From Physcomitrium patens (lineage: Eukaryota; Streptophyta; Bryopsida; Funariales; Funariaceae): a stretch of DNA of 64,000 nt. Positions 35,043-47,180 of this stretch are shown one piece after another. Both the position numbers and the translations under genes were made by a program. Under the pieces are notes generated by a model. That model ran no database searches. It was not told the DNA's origin and saw only the letters and a program-made list of their open reading frames with translations. How positions within the stretch are numbered: position 1 is the first letter of the stretch; each line of letters starts with the position of its first letter. The stretch is from positions 7,205,396 to 7,269,395 of the forward strand of contig NC_037267.1 in the NCBI RefSeq assembly GCF_000002425.4, in the 5' to 3' direction.

Positions 35043-36165
35043 TTAACAATGATTCAAGACTTGTATTGACATGAAGTACTCCCAGTTCTTATGGTCTGTA
35101 TATACGGTAAAAAGACTTGAGATGCCTTCTAGATAATGACACCATTCTTGAAATGAATCCACGATTGTAAGGAGCTCTTTGTCATGGATCTGATAATTAA
35201 TCTTTGCTGCTAAAAATTTCCTCGAATGGAAAGGTATTGGGTGGAGTTTGTTATCTATTCTCATTTGTGATAAGACAACACCTATAGAAAAATCTAACAT
35301 GTCTATTTCTATAAAAAAATGCCTTGAAGAAGTCAACGTAATATAAGATTGGTACAAAAATAAACTTCTTTTTTAAAGCATCAAATGATGCTTCTGTTTC
35401 TTTATTCCACTCAAATTTGTCTTTACAAGTCAAACATATAAGTAGAACTGCAACTTGAGAAAAATTCTTGATGAAGATTCGATAGTAATTAGCAAAGCTC
35501 AAAAAGCATTACACATCTCGTATTTTTTTTGGAATCTTCTAATCTATGATAGTTTGAATCTTCTTGGGATCTATCATAAGATCTTCATTGGAAATGATGT
35601 ATCCTAAAAAGTCAAGTTGAGTAGTATAGAATACACACTTTTTCAACTTAGCATGTAATCCTACATCTCTAAGTTTTTGTAACACGCGACAAATACAAAG
35701 CTCATGTTCTTCCATGTTCTTAGAGTAGATTAGAATGTCGTCTAAATAGAAAACAATGAAATCATCTAAGAACTCACAAAAAATATCATTCATAAGATGT
35801 TGAAAAGTAGCCGGTACATTCGTGAGTCCAAAAGGCATGATATTATATTCAAAATATCCATACCTAATTCGAAAAGCAATCTTCCATTCATCTCCTTCTT
35901 TGATACAAACTAAGTTGTATGCTCCTTGTAGATCTATTTTGGTATAGATCTTTGCTTGATTGAGTTGGTCAAAAAGTCATTAAATTAAAGGTAAAGGATA
36001 CCTATTTTTAATGGTGATCTTGTTGAGTCCTCGATAATCCACACACATTTGCAGGGATTCGTCTTTCTTCTTCACAAATAAGATAAGAGCCCTAGCTAAA
36101 GATTTAGAATGGTATATGAAATTCTTTGCCAAATTCTCATCAATGTACTCATTTAATGCAACCAA
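35043..36165 (-). pseudogene. RT and RNase H of Chromo-3
   Basis: [22 protein letters not shown] (N-terminal), then a 99-codon frame (35838-35539) beginning MPFGLTNVPATFQHLMND with an intact YLDD box and LDFLGYIISNEDLMIDPKK. RNase H (35502-35043): FEWNKETEASFDALKK, VLSQMRID, FHSRKFLAAKINYQIHDKEL and VYTDHKNWEYF. Broken by a few shifts. Confidence 0.88.
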
Positions 36166-36171
36166 GTTATT

Positions 36172-36900
36172 CTACAATAAGCTATAGATTGGTCCAAATG
36201 GTGGTTGAGCTCTTTCTTGCAGATCAATTGAACAATCATAAGGTCGATGCTTTAGAAGAATTTCTGCATTCTTCTTTTCAAAAACGTCTTGGAATTCTTG
36301 ATATTGCTTAGGAATACCACTCAAAGTTGTTTCACCATTAGAAATGGGTGTAGCATATATAGTAAAAGATGATCCTTCTTTTGCACTATGCATGAAATCT
36401 TTTGCACCTACTACTAAAGATTTGGATATACTGGACTTACATACTTCTACTTTGGTAATGCAATCTTGGATTAAACTATCAAGAAAGTTAAGGTTAGAAG
36501 AAATCCAATCTACTTGATGGTTATATTTTTCTAGCCATGATAATCCTAAAATAATTGGATTAGAAGGAGATTTTATTATATTAAATACTACTATACTGTT
36601 ATGATCTTTAATTAGTACATCTAAAGGAATAGTTTCATGGATAATATTTCTAAAAGACAACGAACGACCATCTATGACTTCTACATGTACGGATTTAACT
36701 TTCTTTATTAAAGGTATTTTTTTATTTTTGGCAAAATCTTCATCTATAAAACATGCTCAAGCTCCTGAATCTAACAAGGTAAAGATTTTGTGATTATTTG
36801 GTCCTAAATATACTTCTATTATAAAATAAGGTGAAGGATCTGAAGAGAAGATAGGACCTTTATTAGGTGTTGCACATGATTCCAGCCACACGATCCTTAT
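36172..36900 (-). pseudogene. Protease of Chromo-3
   Basis: Active site LLDSGA (near 36775) is intact but followed by a stop. A 162-codon frame (36660-36172) then carries the C-terminal PIILGLSWLEKYNHQVDW and the linker to RT ending PPFGPIY. Confidence 0.8.
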
Positions 36901-38051
36901 TGTAGCTAGAAAAACTCGTTTTCAGACACATTATCTTCTTTGGTAATTATGCTCCTCATTTTATAATTGTGTTGCTTCTTTGAACAATATTGAGCAGTAT
37001 ACTTAGTTTCTCTATAATATAAATACAACCCCTCTTGGTGACCTCGAGTCTTTTCTTGCTTTATGAGAGGTTTAAAATGTATCATATCAATTTGCATTGG
37101 TTTCAACTTTGACAAATATATTTCAAGAAAAATTAGGAGGTGACACCATTACTTGACTTGTTCTTCTTCAATCAAATCTTTATTCTTGACGCCTTTCAAA
37201 AAAATGATTATCACATGCAATGGCTTGAGTATTAAATTATTTCAAAGATTCTACTTTTGAAAATTGTTAATAACAAATCTGTGATGCTATCCTTCAATCC
37301 ATATCGAAATTGGTTGCTAAGAGCTTTATCGTTCCAATCCATGTTGCAAGCAAGATTTTAGAATTTGGCAGCATATGTAGTGGCTGATTGTGATCCTTGC
37401 CATAAGGATTAAAGCTTAGTCTCTACTACTCGTTATCAATCACTTTCTCCAAATGTAGCCGTAAACACTTCTAAGAATGAATTCAAATTATAAAGGAGTC
37501 ATGAATCTTCTTCCATTAAAGGTGTAAACCAAGAGAGAGCACTTCTTGATAGTAGTGCACCTACAAATTCCACTAAGGTAAATACATTAGGATATTGAAA
37601 AGGATGCAGCCTTAGATAGAGCTTGACTTATTAAAAAAATCCTTGAAATTTTGATCTTATTCCATCAAACTTCCTGATAGTAGTACACCTACAAATTTTA
37701 CTTAGGTAAATACATTAGGATATTGGAAAGGATGGAGCCTTAGATAGAGCTTGACTTATTGCAAAAATCCTTGAAATTTTGATCTTATTCCATCAAACTT
37801 CTCATGCATACTAATCCTTGTCCTTGTCATACTTGTAGAAACAAAACTCCTTAAATTTGATTGTGACGTTGATCTATTTGCTTCTTTCAACTGCACAACT
37901 TCTTGCCACAAACTCTAAACTTCTTACATATATATAGGCATAGTACTTCCATAATTCATGTTAGAAATATGTAAGATTTCCTTTCTTAGACTGTTGATGA
38001 GCTCATCAAGATCTGTAATAGTTGCAAATTTATTCTCACTTCCATTGAGAG
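36901..38051 (-). pseudogene. gag of Chromo-3
   Basis: The N-terminus reads NGSENKFATITDLDELINSL from 38044 after the Chromo-4 insertion site; the first codons (ATGGATGCTACT) lie beyond it near 50754-50743. This start is unlike the MAEL...AQMQEQLR type of Chromo-4. The zinc knuckle at about 37020 is lost (YLYYRETKYTAQYC). Contains a 128-bp tandem duplication. Confidence 0.75.
37541..37796. repeat. 128-bp tandem duplication in Chromo-3 gag
   Basis: Units 37541-37668 and 37669-37796, each starting acttcYtgatagtagt, about 93 percent identical by eye. Since 128 is not a multiple of three it shifts the frame. Confidence 0.9.
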
Positions 38052-38607
38052 TATCATGGATACGCATGTAAGCCAAAAATTATATGTATAAATAGATAGA
38101 AGTAAGTAAAAGTAAGTAAAAATAAATTAATTCTATAATATTTGATATAGAAGCTTCTTAGAAGCTTTATAGACGTTGCTTTGATTTTATAGGTGTCTTT
38201 AATTGACTTTTTGGAATTAGAAATGTGGTCAATAAGTTGGCCATGTGCCACACATGTTGTTAGCTTGAAGACCAAGCTAATTATTTGACCTACACATAGA
38301 AAAACTGCCTTGTAAATCAAGGCATGTGTCCTACAAAGTCAAGACATATTAGAGGTCCTATAGGACATTGTTACATAGCCTCTAGTAAGATAGTATATAT
38401 AGAGACAAGAGTGAAGCCTTCTTCATTCTTGTCAACTCCGTTCTTCTTTCCAGTCTAGTTTCAAGGATCTCTAGTTTTCTTGGCTTTTGGCAATAGCCAT
38501 TCCAATTTCTTTCTTAATATACATATCAAGTTATTTCTATTTTATCATCTTTCTTTGAGAGAAGTCTCACCTGTTTATTTGTCTTTATCTTGTTCTTGTC
38601 CTTGACA
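38052..38607 (+). repeat. 5' LTR of Chromo-4
   Basis: TATCATGG...GTCCTTGACA; TATATAGAGACAAGAGTGAAGC near 38394-38417. Confidence 0.88.
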
Positions 38608-38630
38608 GATTGACAAAAGTACACTTACAA

Positions 38631-38639
38631 TATCAGAGC
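38631..38639 (+). other. iMet-type primer-site remnant displaced from the LTR
   Basis: TATCAGAGC lies 23 nt downstream of the LTR end in the leader ACAATATCAGAGCTTTG; the same spacing occurs in Chromo-2 and Chromo-5. Function as a primer site is uncertain. Confidence 0.4.
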
Positions 38640-38819
38640 TTTGTCTAATCTTGATTAAGAATGGATTAATCCTTTCTCTTGATACGACATAAGCATATTA
38701 AAAGTTACAGATTACCCTCTTCTAAATTGATATTGTCCTTAGTATTTTCTATGTTCTCAAGTCCTCCCTTCTATTTGTCTTGAGCGATATAAGACATCTT
38801 CTCTTTTCTAAGTGTTATC

Positions 38820-39417
38820 ATGGCAGAACTTGCTGAAAAGAAGAATGCAATGGCACAAATGCAAGAGCAATTGAGGGCGTTAATGCTTACGATGCATCAA
38901 CTAAATTTACCACCACAAGGAGCAACAAGATTAGCAGGAAGTGAAGATATAGAAATGTTTGGAGCTGCTTCAACATCTGCACCAAATCATATCCCTTCTG
39001 GTATGGTGGAATGCCCTTCTAGTGTTAGAGAACCAAGAATTTTCCTATCCGAGAGGTTTGATAGCACCAGATCAAAGTTTAGAGGATTTATTAATCAAGT
39101 ACAACTTGTGATTGAACTACAATCCCAAAGCTATCCAACTCCAAGATCGCAAGTTAGATTCATTGATACGCTTCTTTCAAGTTCACCATTATCATGGTTT
39201 TCATCTTTTTTTGAACAACGAGATTCAATATTAGATAATCTAGAGGCTTTTTTGACAGAGTTTTGATCCATGTATAGAAAACATGATGCAATTCGTGTTG
39301 CAACCAATAAGATTCATATTTGATGATAAGATAATCGATCAGTAACGTTATATGCTTCACAATTTTGACAAATTGTAACTTATATCAAGTGGGATGATGC
39401 TGCTTTTATTAGCCAAT
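38820..39417 (+). pseudogene. gag N-terminus and capsid of Chromo-4, first part
   Basis: An open frame of 148 codons from ATG 38820: MAELAEKKNAMAQMQEQLRA (helical), a variable linker, then the capsid region with IFLSERFDSTRSKFRGFINQ and PLSWFSSFFEQRDSIL, the usual retrotransposon Gag core. Stops at 39265 and after. Cut at 39417 by Chromo-5; continues at 44447. Confidence 0.88.
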
Positions 39418-39979
39418 TATTAAGGACAAGAACTCGATAAAAAAATAATTCAGATAAGTGAACCTTCACTCAAAGAAAGGTAACAAAATATAAATAAATA
39501 AGTATGTATATTAAAAGAGAAACTAGAATGGCTATTGCCAAAAGATAAGAAAACTAGAGACCCTTGAAACTAGACTAGAAGCAAGAAAAGAATTGACAAG
39601 AGTGAAGAAGGCTTCACTCTTGTCTCTATATATACTATCTAACTAGGGGCAACGTGGCGATATTCTATAGGACCTCCAATATGTGTTGACTTTGTAGGAC
39701 ACATGCCTTGACTTACAAGGCAAGTTTTTCTACGTGTGGGCCACATAGTTAGCTTAATCTTCAAGCTAACAATAGGTGTGGCACATGGCCAACTTATTGA
39801 CCACGTTTCTAATCCCAAAAAGTCAATTAAAGACACCTATGAAGTCAAAGTAACATCTATGAAGCTTCTAGGAAGCTTCTATATTAAATACTATAGAATT
39901 AACTTACTTTTATCTACTTTTACTTACTTCCACCTATTTATATATATAATTATTAGCTTACATGAATATGTCTGTGACA
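39418..39979 (-). repeat. 3' LTR of Chromo-5
   Basis: 562 bp. Inner boundary TGTCACAG next to the purine tract GGGGAGGG (39980-39992). Confidence 0.92.
39597..39622 (-). promoter_or_regulatory. Hairpin beside the LTR TATA box
   Basis: Perfect 11-bp arms CAAGAGTGAAG and CTTCACTCTTG around a 4-nt loop, a few bases downstream of TATATATAG on the transcribed strand. Found in most Chromo LTRs, for example near 23962 and 50537. Position suggests the transcript 5' end. Confidence 0.65.
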
Positions 39980-40020
39980 TTACCCTCCCCTTTAGAGACG
40001 AGTTCCATGAGGAGTGATCA

Positions 40021-40443
40021 TCATATATTGAGGAAATCTATGATGCAATGAATTGTATTCGCCACATATCCTAATCTTTGTTCTCTTCAAAGATGATTGA
40101 TAGGGCCTCTCAACCATTGGTAGTGTCCCATATTAGGGCGGGAAGACTATCCAATTATTTGATCATTGTTGAGGCCTTCATAACTTCCTTCGAATAGAAC
40201 ATTTGGAACACCATCATGAGTTATTCCTACCTCTAGTAAAATCACCAAACATGGGGAGTCCCTTCCCAAATCGTGATACCAAACACGTTGTATCTCGCCA
40301 TCTATTCAAGGAAGAACATGTCGTTCTTGAAGATCTTTATCTCGATTGTACCATCTTGAAGGTTGTAACAATCGTAATGTCTCGTCTGATAGGTCAACAA
40401 ATGAAGGCTCTTGAGTCGAATCCACTGGTTATTGGTTCTCCAT
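40021..40443 (-). pseudogene. Extra 3' ORF of Chromo-5
   Basis: 423 bp starting ATGGAGAACC, 41 nt before the LTR; solo LTR A2 is inserted 11 nt upstream of its start. Interrupted by several stops; retains VWYHDLGRDSPCLVILLEVG and EGSYEGLNNDQI. Confidence 0.8.
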
Positions 40444-40454
40444 CTCTTGAGCGT

Positions 40455-41776
40455 TGTCGTGTTGTAACACGAGTATACAGTGAAAATAAAAAGAAAGGGG
40501 AATTTTATTAATATTCAGTTACCTCGAATATTGGGAGCATCGACCAACTCCAGTGCAAATACTGAGTGGTTAGGTTCAGTCACTCCGTTACAGTCAGCCA
40601 AGGCATACTGAAATGCTCCATTCGATTCCAATAACGGGAGTCAGTAGGAAGAGAAGGACCAATTCACACGACGGGTTCGAAGAGCCAATTGGATCCAATT
40701 TCGAGAATCCAATCCGGGTCGTCTTATCCAATATGAGACCTGAATTGGCCAGTCAACCCAATTACAGGAAATCCAGGTCTTACTACGGGTCTTAGCCAAT
40801 TCGACGCGAGGACCAATTTGACCCAATTACGGGAACATCCAGGTTACTACTGGACTCTTATCCAATATGAGACCTGAATTGGTCGGGCGACTCAATGTGG
40901 TCCCGATTACGGGGTTCGATTCTGTTTCAGGCTGTCCTGTTCTCTGTGCCGTTTCAGGGAACGTTGTTTTCGGTAAATGGATTTCTTAAAGGTAAAAACG
41001 GAGGAGAAAGCTCTGATGGCGAGAGCCAATTTCGGATCCAAGCTTGACGGTGGAAGCCAATTCCGGATCTAAGACGGAAGATTAAAGAAATTCAGAGGAT
41101 AAGGTTAAGGGGGATATAGTTTTGAAGGGGGGGTTTTTTTTTTTCTTTGGGAATCGAGATGAGCTAGTTTCAAGCTTTTGCAAGGTTACTAGTTCGGTTT
41201 TCATTGGAGGTTTTTGAAGATCAAGGGGATTAGAGAAGAGGAGCTTCATGCTTCGGGTCGGTGAAGGAAAGACATAGAATTTGGATTTTTCTTCTTCGTA
41301 GAGTTTTGGGAAGACTGAGGCAATCGTTGCTAAAGTCAGTATTGTAATGGTGAATCGGGATTTTTAATGAAGTGGGTTTGAATACTCTTGACTGTTTTGT
41401 GAAATCGAGTCACGTCTGTGATTGAAGGATTAAAAAGGTGTCTATAGGATTGAGTATGCGGAGTGAATGAAATTTATTGGATTAATCTAACAAGATAGTC
41501 AGTGGATACAAGATCGTAAGTACAAAGCGGTATTGAAGATTAACAATTTGGATTGTTCGGGGTTCTCTGTAACGTCTAGAGACCTACCGGCTGGGACAAA
41601 AAGGACTTCGACAAGCAGTCGAAGAGCATCCGTATAGATTTACGGTACATTGTCGCAGTCGTTTATATTTCAGCAGTCAAAACTGATAGACTGCTTGACT
41701 ATCGGCGAATCTCCATACTACCTTCTACAGCCAGACGCCCGGCGTGTTCTCAAGCAAGAAAGTACGTAGTACGACA
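40455..41776 (+). mobile_element. A2: solo LTR of the A family
   Basis: 1322 bp, TGTCGTGTTGTAACACG...GTAGTACGACA, homologous to the A1 LTR in reverse orientation. Perfect GCGT duplications (40451-40454, 41777-41780). Carries about two of the 79-bp units. Confidence 0.92.
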
Positions 41777-42129
41777 GCGTCACAACTACAAAGAAGCTAC
41801 AAACAAGGATTGAAATTTGAATGTTATCTTGCCTAGATGTTGTTTCTTTTATAAAGAAGGTTTTCATCTTCATTTTGATGGATGTCATCGATGAAAAGCC
41901 TCCATCGCCTTTGCTGCATTTACAAGATTCTTTATTGGCTCTCATGTGCATTCACTAATATCATATCCGCACCAATGGAGAAGATATTCTAATTTATTTC
42001 GGCGCCGCCTTGAATCTAAGACTTCTTCTATTTCAAACTCTTCATTATTAGCTACTTCTATAGGAGGAGGTGGAGCTTGTCGTCTTCTTGATATGTCTAC
42101 TATCTTGTATGGTTCAAGAAGAGATACGT
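41777..42129 (-). pseudogene. Pol end and chromodomain of Chromo-5
   Basis: Pol stop at 41866-41864. Upstream sequence on the minus strand shows FEIEEVLDSR and the GYDIS segment of the chromodomain. Cut by E at 42130. Confidence 0.75.
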
Positions 42130-43477
42130 TGTCGTGTTGTAATAAGTCTATATGATGAAAATATAAATGAAGAAGATCTATTAATATTTAGTCTTCTTGG
42201 ATGTTAGAAGCGGCGGCCAATTCGAGTTCAAATATTAAGAGGCCAGGTTCAGTCACCCCGTTATAGTCAGCCGGGGCATACTCACCAATAACGAAATGCT
42301 ACATTCGATTCCAGTAACAAGAGTGAGCAGGAAGGGAAAGGACCAATTCAACGTCGGGTGAGCCTTGTTCGGAGAGCCAATTGGATCCAATTTCAGAAGA
42401 CATCTAATCCAGGTCCTATTACGGCCTCTTACCTAGTATGAAACCTAACTTGGTCGGGCAACCCAATGCGGTCCAATTACGGGGCTTCGATTCTGTTTCA
42501 GGCTGTTCCTTTCTTTGTGCCATTCCGGGAACGTCCTTTCTGTAAAGGGATCTCTTAAAGGCAAAAAAAAGGAGTCCAAGGTGGAAGAATAGGATCTTCT
42601 TAGGATAAAAGAAGAGGATAGGTTAAGAAATGTATTTATTTTTTTTTGAGAATCAGGGTTTTAGGTCGGAGAGCTAGTTTCATGCTTTCGGAAAAAGATG
42701 AAGAATTAAGATTTTTTTTTATACATAGGATTTTGGGGAGACTGAGAAGAGGGTTGTTGAAGGTCAGTGTTATATTGATGAACTGGATTTTTTCTTAAGA
42801 GAGGAAAAGGCTGGTACTCTTGATTGTTGATGAAATAGAAGATACTTTTGTGGTTGAAATTCAGAGTTGTCTAGAAGGTTGAGTATGCTGAATACATGCG
42901 TGGTTGTGTTAATCTGACTGTACGGATAGAGGATATCTGCCAATAGTTTAAAGAAGTATTGGGAGTTGGCAAATTGGGGGTTGTTTACGATTTCTATGAT
43001 AACTAGGAACCTATCGACAGGGATAAGAGGAATATCGACGAGCGGCCAAGAGACATATGTGCAGATTGCAGCATAGCCTCACAATCTGTAAGCGAGATTG
43101 AACTTGAACTTCTTGAGCATTTGAAAGGGCTTGCAGAGACACTAGCGATAGATGTTTCACAATAAGTTGGAAGGACAAATTAAGAATCACAGCTTATCGA
43201 AGTTCATGGTCTAGGATTAAGGTAATTAATGATAAAGATAAAATAAAAAAAAATATAAAATAAATAAAATAAAATAAAAATAACAAAAGAGATTGAAGTT
43301 ATATAGGGTCTTTAGGCGTTTTATATTGGAATTAAGTTTTTACATTGCAATCCGATATAGATTGTATTTGGGTAGTCAAGAACTCGATAGACTGCTTGAG
43401 TACTAGCAAAACATCATACTACCTCCTACAGCCAGACGCCCGACGTGTTCTCAAGCAAGATAGCATGTAATACGACA
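42130..43477 (+). mobile_element. E: recombinant LTR related to A1
   Basis: 1348 bp, TGTCGTGTTGTAATAAG...AGCATGTAATACGACA. Left flank ACGT is in the chromodomain and right flank GCAT in gag of the same Chromo-5, so pol between two E copies was deleted. Includes one relic of the 79-bp unit near 42430. Confidence 0.85.
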
Positions 43478-43481
43478 GCAT

Positions 43482-43670
43482 TCTATCATAGGAGAAAGCA
43501 CATGGTTTAGTGCAGATGTTGAAGCAGCTCCAACCATTTCTATATCTTCACTTCCTGCCAATCTTGTTACTCCTTGAGGTAGTAAATTGAGTTGATGCAT
43601 CGCAAGCATTAACTCCCTCAATTGCTCTTGTATTTGTGCCATTGTACTCTTCATTTCAATAAGTTCTGCT
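43482..43670 (-). pseudogene. gag start of Chromo-5
   Basis: Minus-strand frame with MAQIQEQLRELMLAMHQLNL and GSEDIEMVGAAST, matching Chromo-4 gag. The native ATG near 43670 reads ATAGCAGAACT (decayed). Leader continues to the LTR at 43885. Confidence 0.8.
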
Positions 43671-43884
43671 ATGATAACACTTAGAAGAGAGAAGATGTCT
43701 AATATCGCTCAAGACAAATAGAAGAGAGGACTTGGGAACAAAGAAAATACTAAGGACAATATCAATTGAGAAGAAGGTAATCCGCAACTTCTAATATGCT
43801 TATATCTTATCAAAAAAAAGAGATACTCCACTCTTAATCAAGATTAGACAAAGCTCTAATATTGTAGGTGTACTCTTGTCAATC

Positions 43885-44446
43885 TATCAAGGACAAGAAC
43901 TCGATAAAAAAATAATTCAGATAAGTGAACCTTCACTCAAAGAAAGGTAACAAAATATAAATAAATAAGTATGTATATTAAAAGAGAAACTAGAATGGCT
44001 ATTGCCAAAAGACAAGAAAACTAGAGATCCTTGAAACTAGACTAGAAGCAAGAAAGAAGTTGACAAGAATGAAGAAGCCTTCACTCTAGTCTCTATATAT
44101 ACTATCTAACTAGGGGCAACGTGGCGACGTTCTATAGGACCTCCAATATGTGTTGACTTTGTAGGACACATGCCTTGACTTACAAGGCAAGTTTTTCTAC
44201 ATATGGGCCACATAGTTAGCTTGATCTTCAAGCTAACAACATGTATGGTACATGGCCAACTTGTTGACCACGTTTCTAATCCCAAAAAGTCAATTAAAGA
44301 CACCTATGAAGTCAAAGCAACATCTATGAAGCTTCTAGGAAGCTTCTATATTAAATACTATAGAATTAATTTACTTTTATCTACTTTTACTTACTTCCAC
44401 TTATTTGTATATGTAATTACTAGCTTACATGAGTATGTCCGTGACA
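43885..44446 (-). repeat. 5' LTR of Chromo-5
   Basis: 562 bp; ends CCGTGACA before CCAAT. Confidence 0.92.
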
Positions 44447-44862
44447 CCAATTTCTCTACGGATTACATTATGAGATAAAAAAAATTAATGCTCAACTTAC
44501 CTGATCCTCAAACATTGAGACAAGGAATTGACTTTGTTGTGAAGTGCAACAATCCCCTTTTTGAATTTCGATCTGAGAATCATACAAGTGGACCTCAATA
44601 TTACTATAATTCAATAGCAATACCAATATCTCTTCAACACATATATTTGAAAGTAGAAGTTATGCAAATTGATGCAGTATGTTTCAAACCTCTTATTGAG
44701 TAAGAAAAGACTTGTCCTCGTTAGGAGGTATTATGTTTATATTGTAGAGAACCTAAGTACACTGCTCAACATTGCTCAAAGAAATGACACAACCATATAA
44801 TGAAGAATACGGCAATCAAAGAAGATAGCATGTCGGAAAATGAATTTATCCAACTAGAATAG
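44447..44862 (+). pseudogene. gag C-terminus of Chromo-4
   Basis: Continues Chromo-4 gag after Chromo-5: LINLPDP-like TLRQGIDFVVKCNNPLFEF and a knuckle at about 44735 (CLYCREPKYTAQHC; the His is now Tyr). Ends at TAG 44860-44862. Confidence 0.8.
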
Positions 44863-45488
44863 GGACCATGTGGCTGAAACTTGTACAATACCTAATGAAG
44901 GTCCTATCCTCTCCTCAAAATCCTCTCTATATTTTACGATAAATGTTATTCTGGGACCTAAACATCTCAAAGCCTCTACCTTGCTAGATTTAGGAGCCTC
45001 AGCATGTTTCTTAGATGAAAAATTTACTAAAAGACATAACATATTTTTAGTAAAGAAAACTAAACTTATTCATGTAAAAATCATAGATGGTCGTCCATTA
45101 TCTTCAAGAGATATTACTCATAAAATCCTTCGTATAGAAATAGTAACTAATGGTCATAGTAGGATTATAATATTTAATATCATAAGATCTCTTTCTAATC
45201 CAGTTATTTTAGGTTTATCATGGCTAAAAAAATAGCCCTAAAATAGATTGAACTTCTTGTAGTCCTGACTTTTTTAAAAGTATAACTAAGAGTGTAGTTA
45301 ATCAAATAAGAAGTCATAAGTCTAGTATAATTAAACCTATATTTGTAGGTGTAAGTGCTTTCTTGCATGATGCAAAAGAAGGATCACCTAGTATCATTTA
45401 TGCCACACTTGTTTCTATAGGTGGAAAGACCTGAAGTAGCATTCCAAGCCAATATCAAGATTTTCAAGATGTATTTGAGAAAAAGAAT
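44863..45488 (+). pseudogene. Protease of Chromo-4
   Basis: An open stretch of 121 codons: ILSSKSSLYFTINVILGPKH, active site LLDLGASACFLDEKF (DSG changed to D-L-G) and C-terminal NPVILGLSWLKK, followed by a stop and the linker to RT. Confidence 0.82.
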
Positions 45489-45916
45489 GTGGATACTCTT
45501 TCAGAACATCATTCCTATGATTGCTCAATTGACCTTCAAGAAGGAGCACAACCACCATTTGGACCAATCTACATATTATCTCAAAATGAGTTGGCTGAAC
45601 TCAAAGAGTATATTAAAGATAATTTGGCCAAAAACTTCATATGCTATTCCAAATCTCCAGTAGAAGCTCCAATTTTATTTGTGAAGAAAAAAGATGAATC
45701 ATTGCGGATAGGTGTTGATTATTGAAGACTCAACAAAATCACTATCAAAAACTAGTACCCACTACCTTTAATATCTGGATTTCTTGATCAGTTGAATCAA
45801 GCTAAGATCTATACAAAAATAGATCTACAAAGAGCATATAACTTGGTACGCATCAAAGAATGAGATGAATGGAAGACTACATTTCGAATAAGGTATGGAC
45901 ATTTCGAATACAATGT
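45489..45916 (+). pseudogene. RT N-terminal half of Chromo-4
   Basis: [31 protein letters not shown], a stop in the next Arg, then [20 protein letters not shown] with the first catalytic Asp. Cut by F1 after FEYN. Confidence 0.85.
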
Positions 45917-47180
45917 TGTCAGGATAGAGAAAGTTTGCCTTAAGAAAACGCAGGGCTTCTGGCTGTCACTAATTATTCAATCAAGCTTCAAAATAAGAGA
46001 AGCCCTAAGTTTATATATAATTTTTCCCTTTTTGAGTAATTACACCAAATACACAATCCTCAAGTAACCCACAACTTCCAAAATATGATAAAATCTTCTA
46101 AAACCTTGTTTATTCTTATGTGGAGATTTTCCTGAACTTCAACATCTCATATCTCCTAATCCGACCGTCCAAACAAACTCAAATTTTACATGAGGTACTT
46201 ATATATTTTTATTAACCTCTACAACAATTCTCAACTGCAAATTCGTTGCAGATCTTGAGATATCTTGAAAACCCTAACAGCCGCTTCAAACCTTGTCTTT
46301 ATACATCCGCGTGCAATTTTCTTCATATCTCACAAAATAAAAGCTCAAATACCACGAAATTTGTATGTATAGCTTTTTAACACAAAATTTTACATTCTCC
46401 AAAAAGTTCGAGCCAAAAATCTGTCCAAAAACTCAAGTTATGGCTCCAACCATTACTACAAACAAACCCGTTTACTTACTGCTTTTGATTTGGAAGCACC
46501 GCCTTCAACTCCTTACAACTCCTTTATATAAACTCTAAAAGCAATAATTCTTTTGTAAAAGATGTACGCTTTGAAATCGCCGTTTTAGTCACACCTTCCG
46601 ATCTTCAAAAGCTGCTGTAAAACTCTTCGTACTTTCAAAAGAGTAACACTATGTCTTAAATAAACACCTTAACTTCAAATGGCTATAACTTCTTCACCCT
46701 AATTCCAAATCCTCTAATTTTTGTATAAAAATTGTACCTTAAATTCTAAACTTTACAACCTTAGTTTGTAATTTCTGAATGCCCTCTTTGAAGTCGCCAA
46801 AACGCTTGTTAAGGTCGCGGGCAGCCTCCTCAAAGCCCATTGAGCATGGTATTCGACCAATAGGGATGAAGTTCTCCATTCCTTGCCTTCATCCGACCAT
46901 GCATTACCTTCATCCCTTCCAATTAGCCTCCTACTATTTTAGATTTTTATCCTTAGGCTTCCACCTTCTTCCAAGGCTTCATACTAAACATTTAAGTCCT
47001 ATATATTTTTATATATATTTTTTAATGTCAAAATCAAAACAAGTAAAGAAACAAAGTAAAGTTTGTTATATCAACTCTCTTTAATTTAATCTATTAGCCA
47101 CTCTAACACACATCTAGATTTATCAATATATAATATGTTTTAATTAATTTTTACATACTGTAAGCATTTACAGTACAACA
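45917..47180 (-). mobile_element. F1: solo LTR related to A1
   Basis: 1264 bp, TGTCAGGATAGAG...TACAGTACAACA. Flanks ATGT and ACAT are the two single-deamination forms of ACGT, and rejoining them restores the host RT frame. Confidence 0.85.

Larger units (their letters stand above)
39418..44446 (-). mobile_element. Chromo-5: innermost chromovirus, internally deleted
   Basis: LTRs 39418-39979 and 43885-44446 are both exactly 562 bp and about 97 percent identical by eye, with a perfect CCAAT duplication (39413-39417 and 44447-44451). Only gag start, chromodomain and extra ORF remain; everything between gag and chromodomain was lost at recombinant LTR E. Solo LTR A2 is inserted beside the extra ORF. 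Youngest of the stack. Confidence 0.93.
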
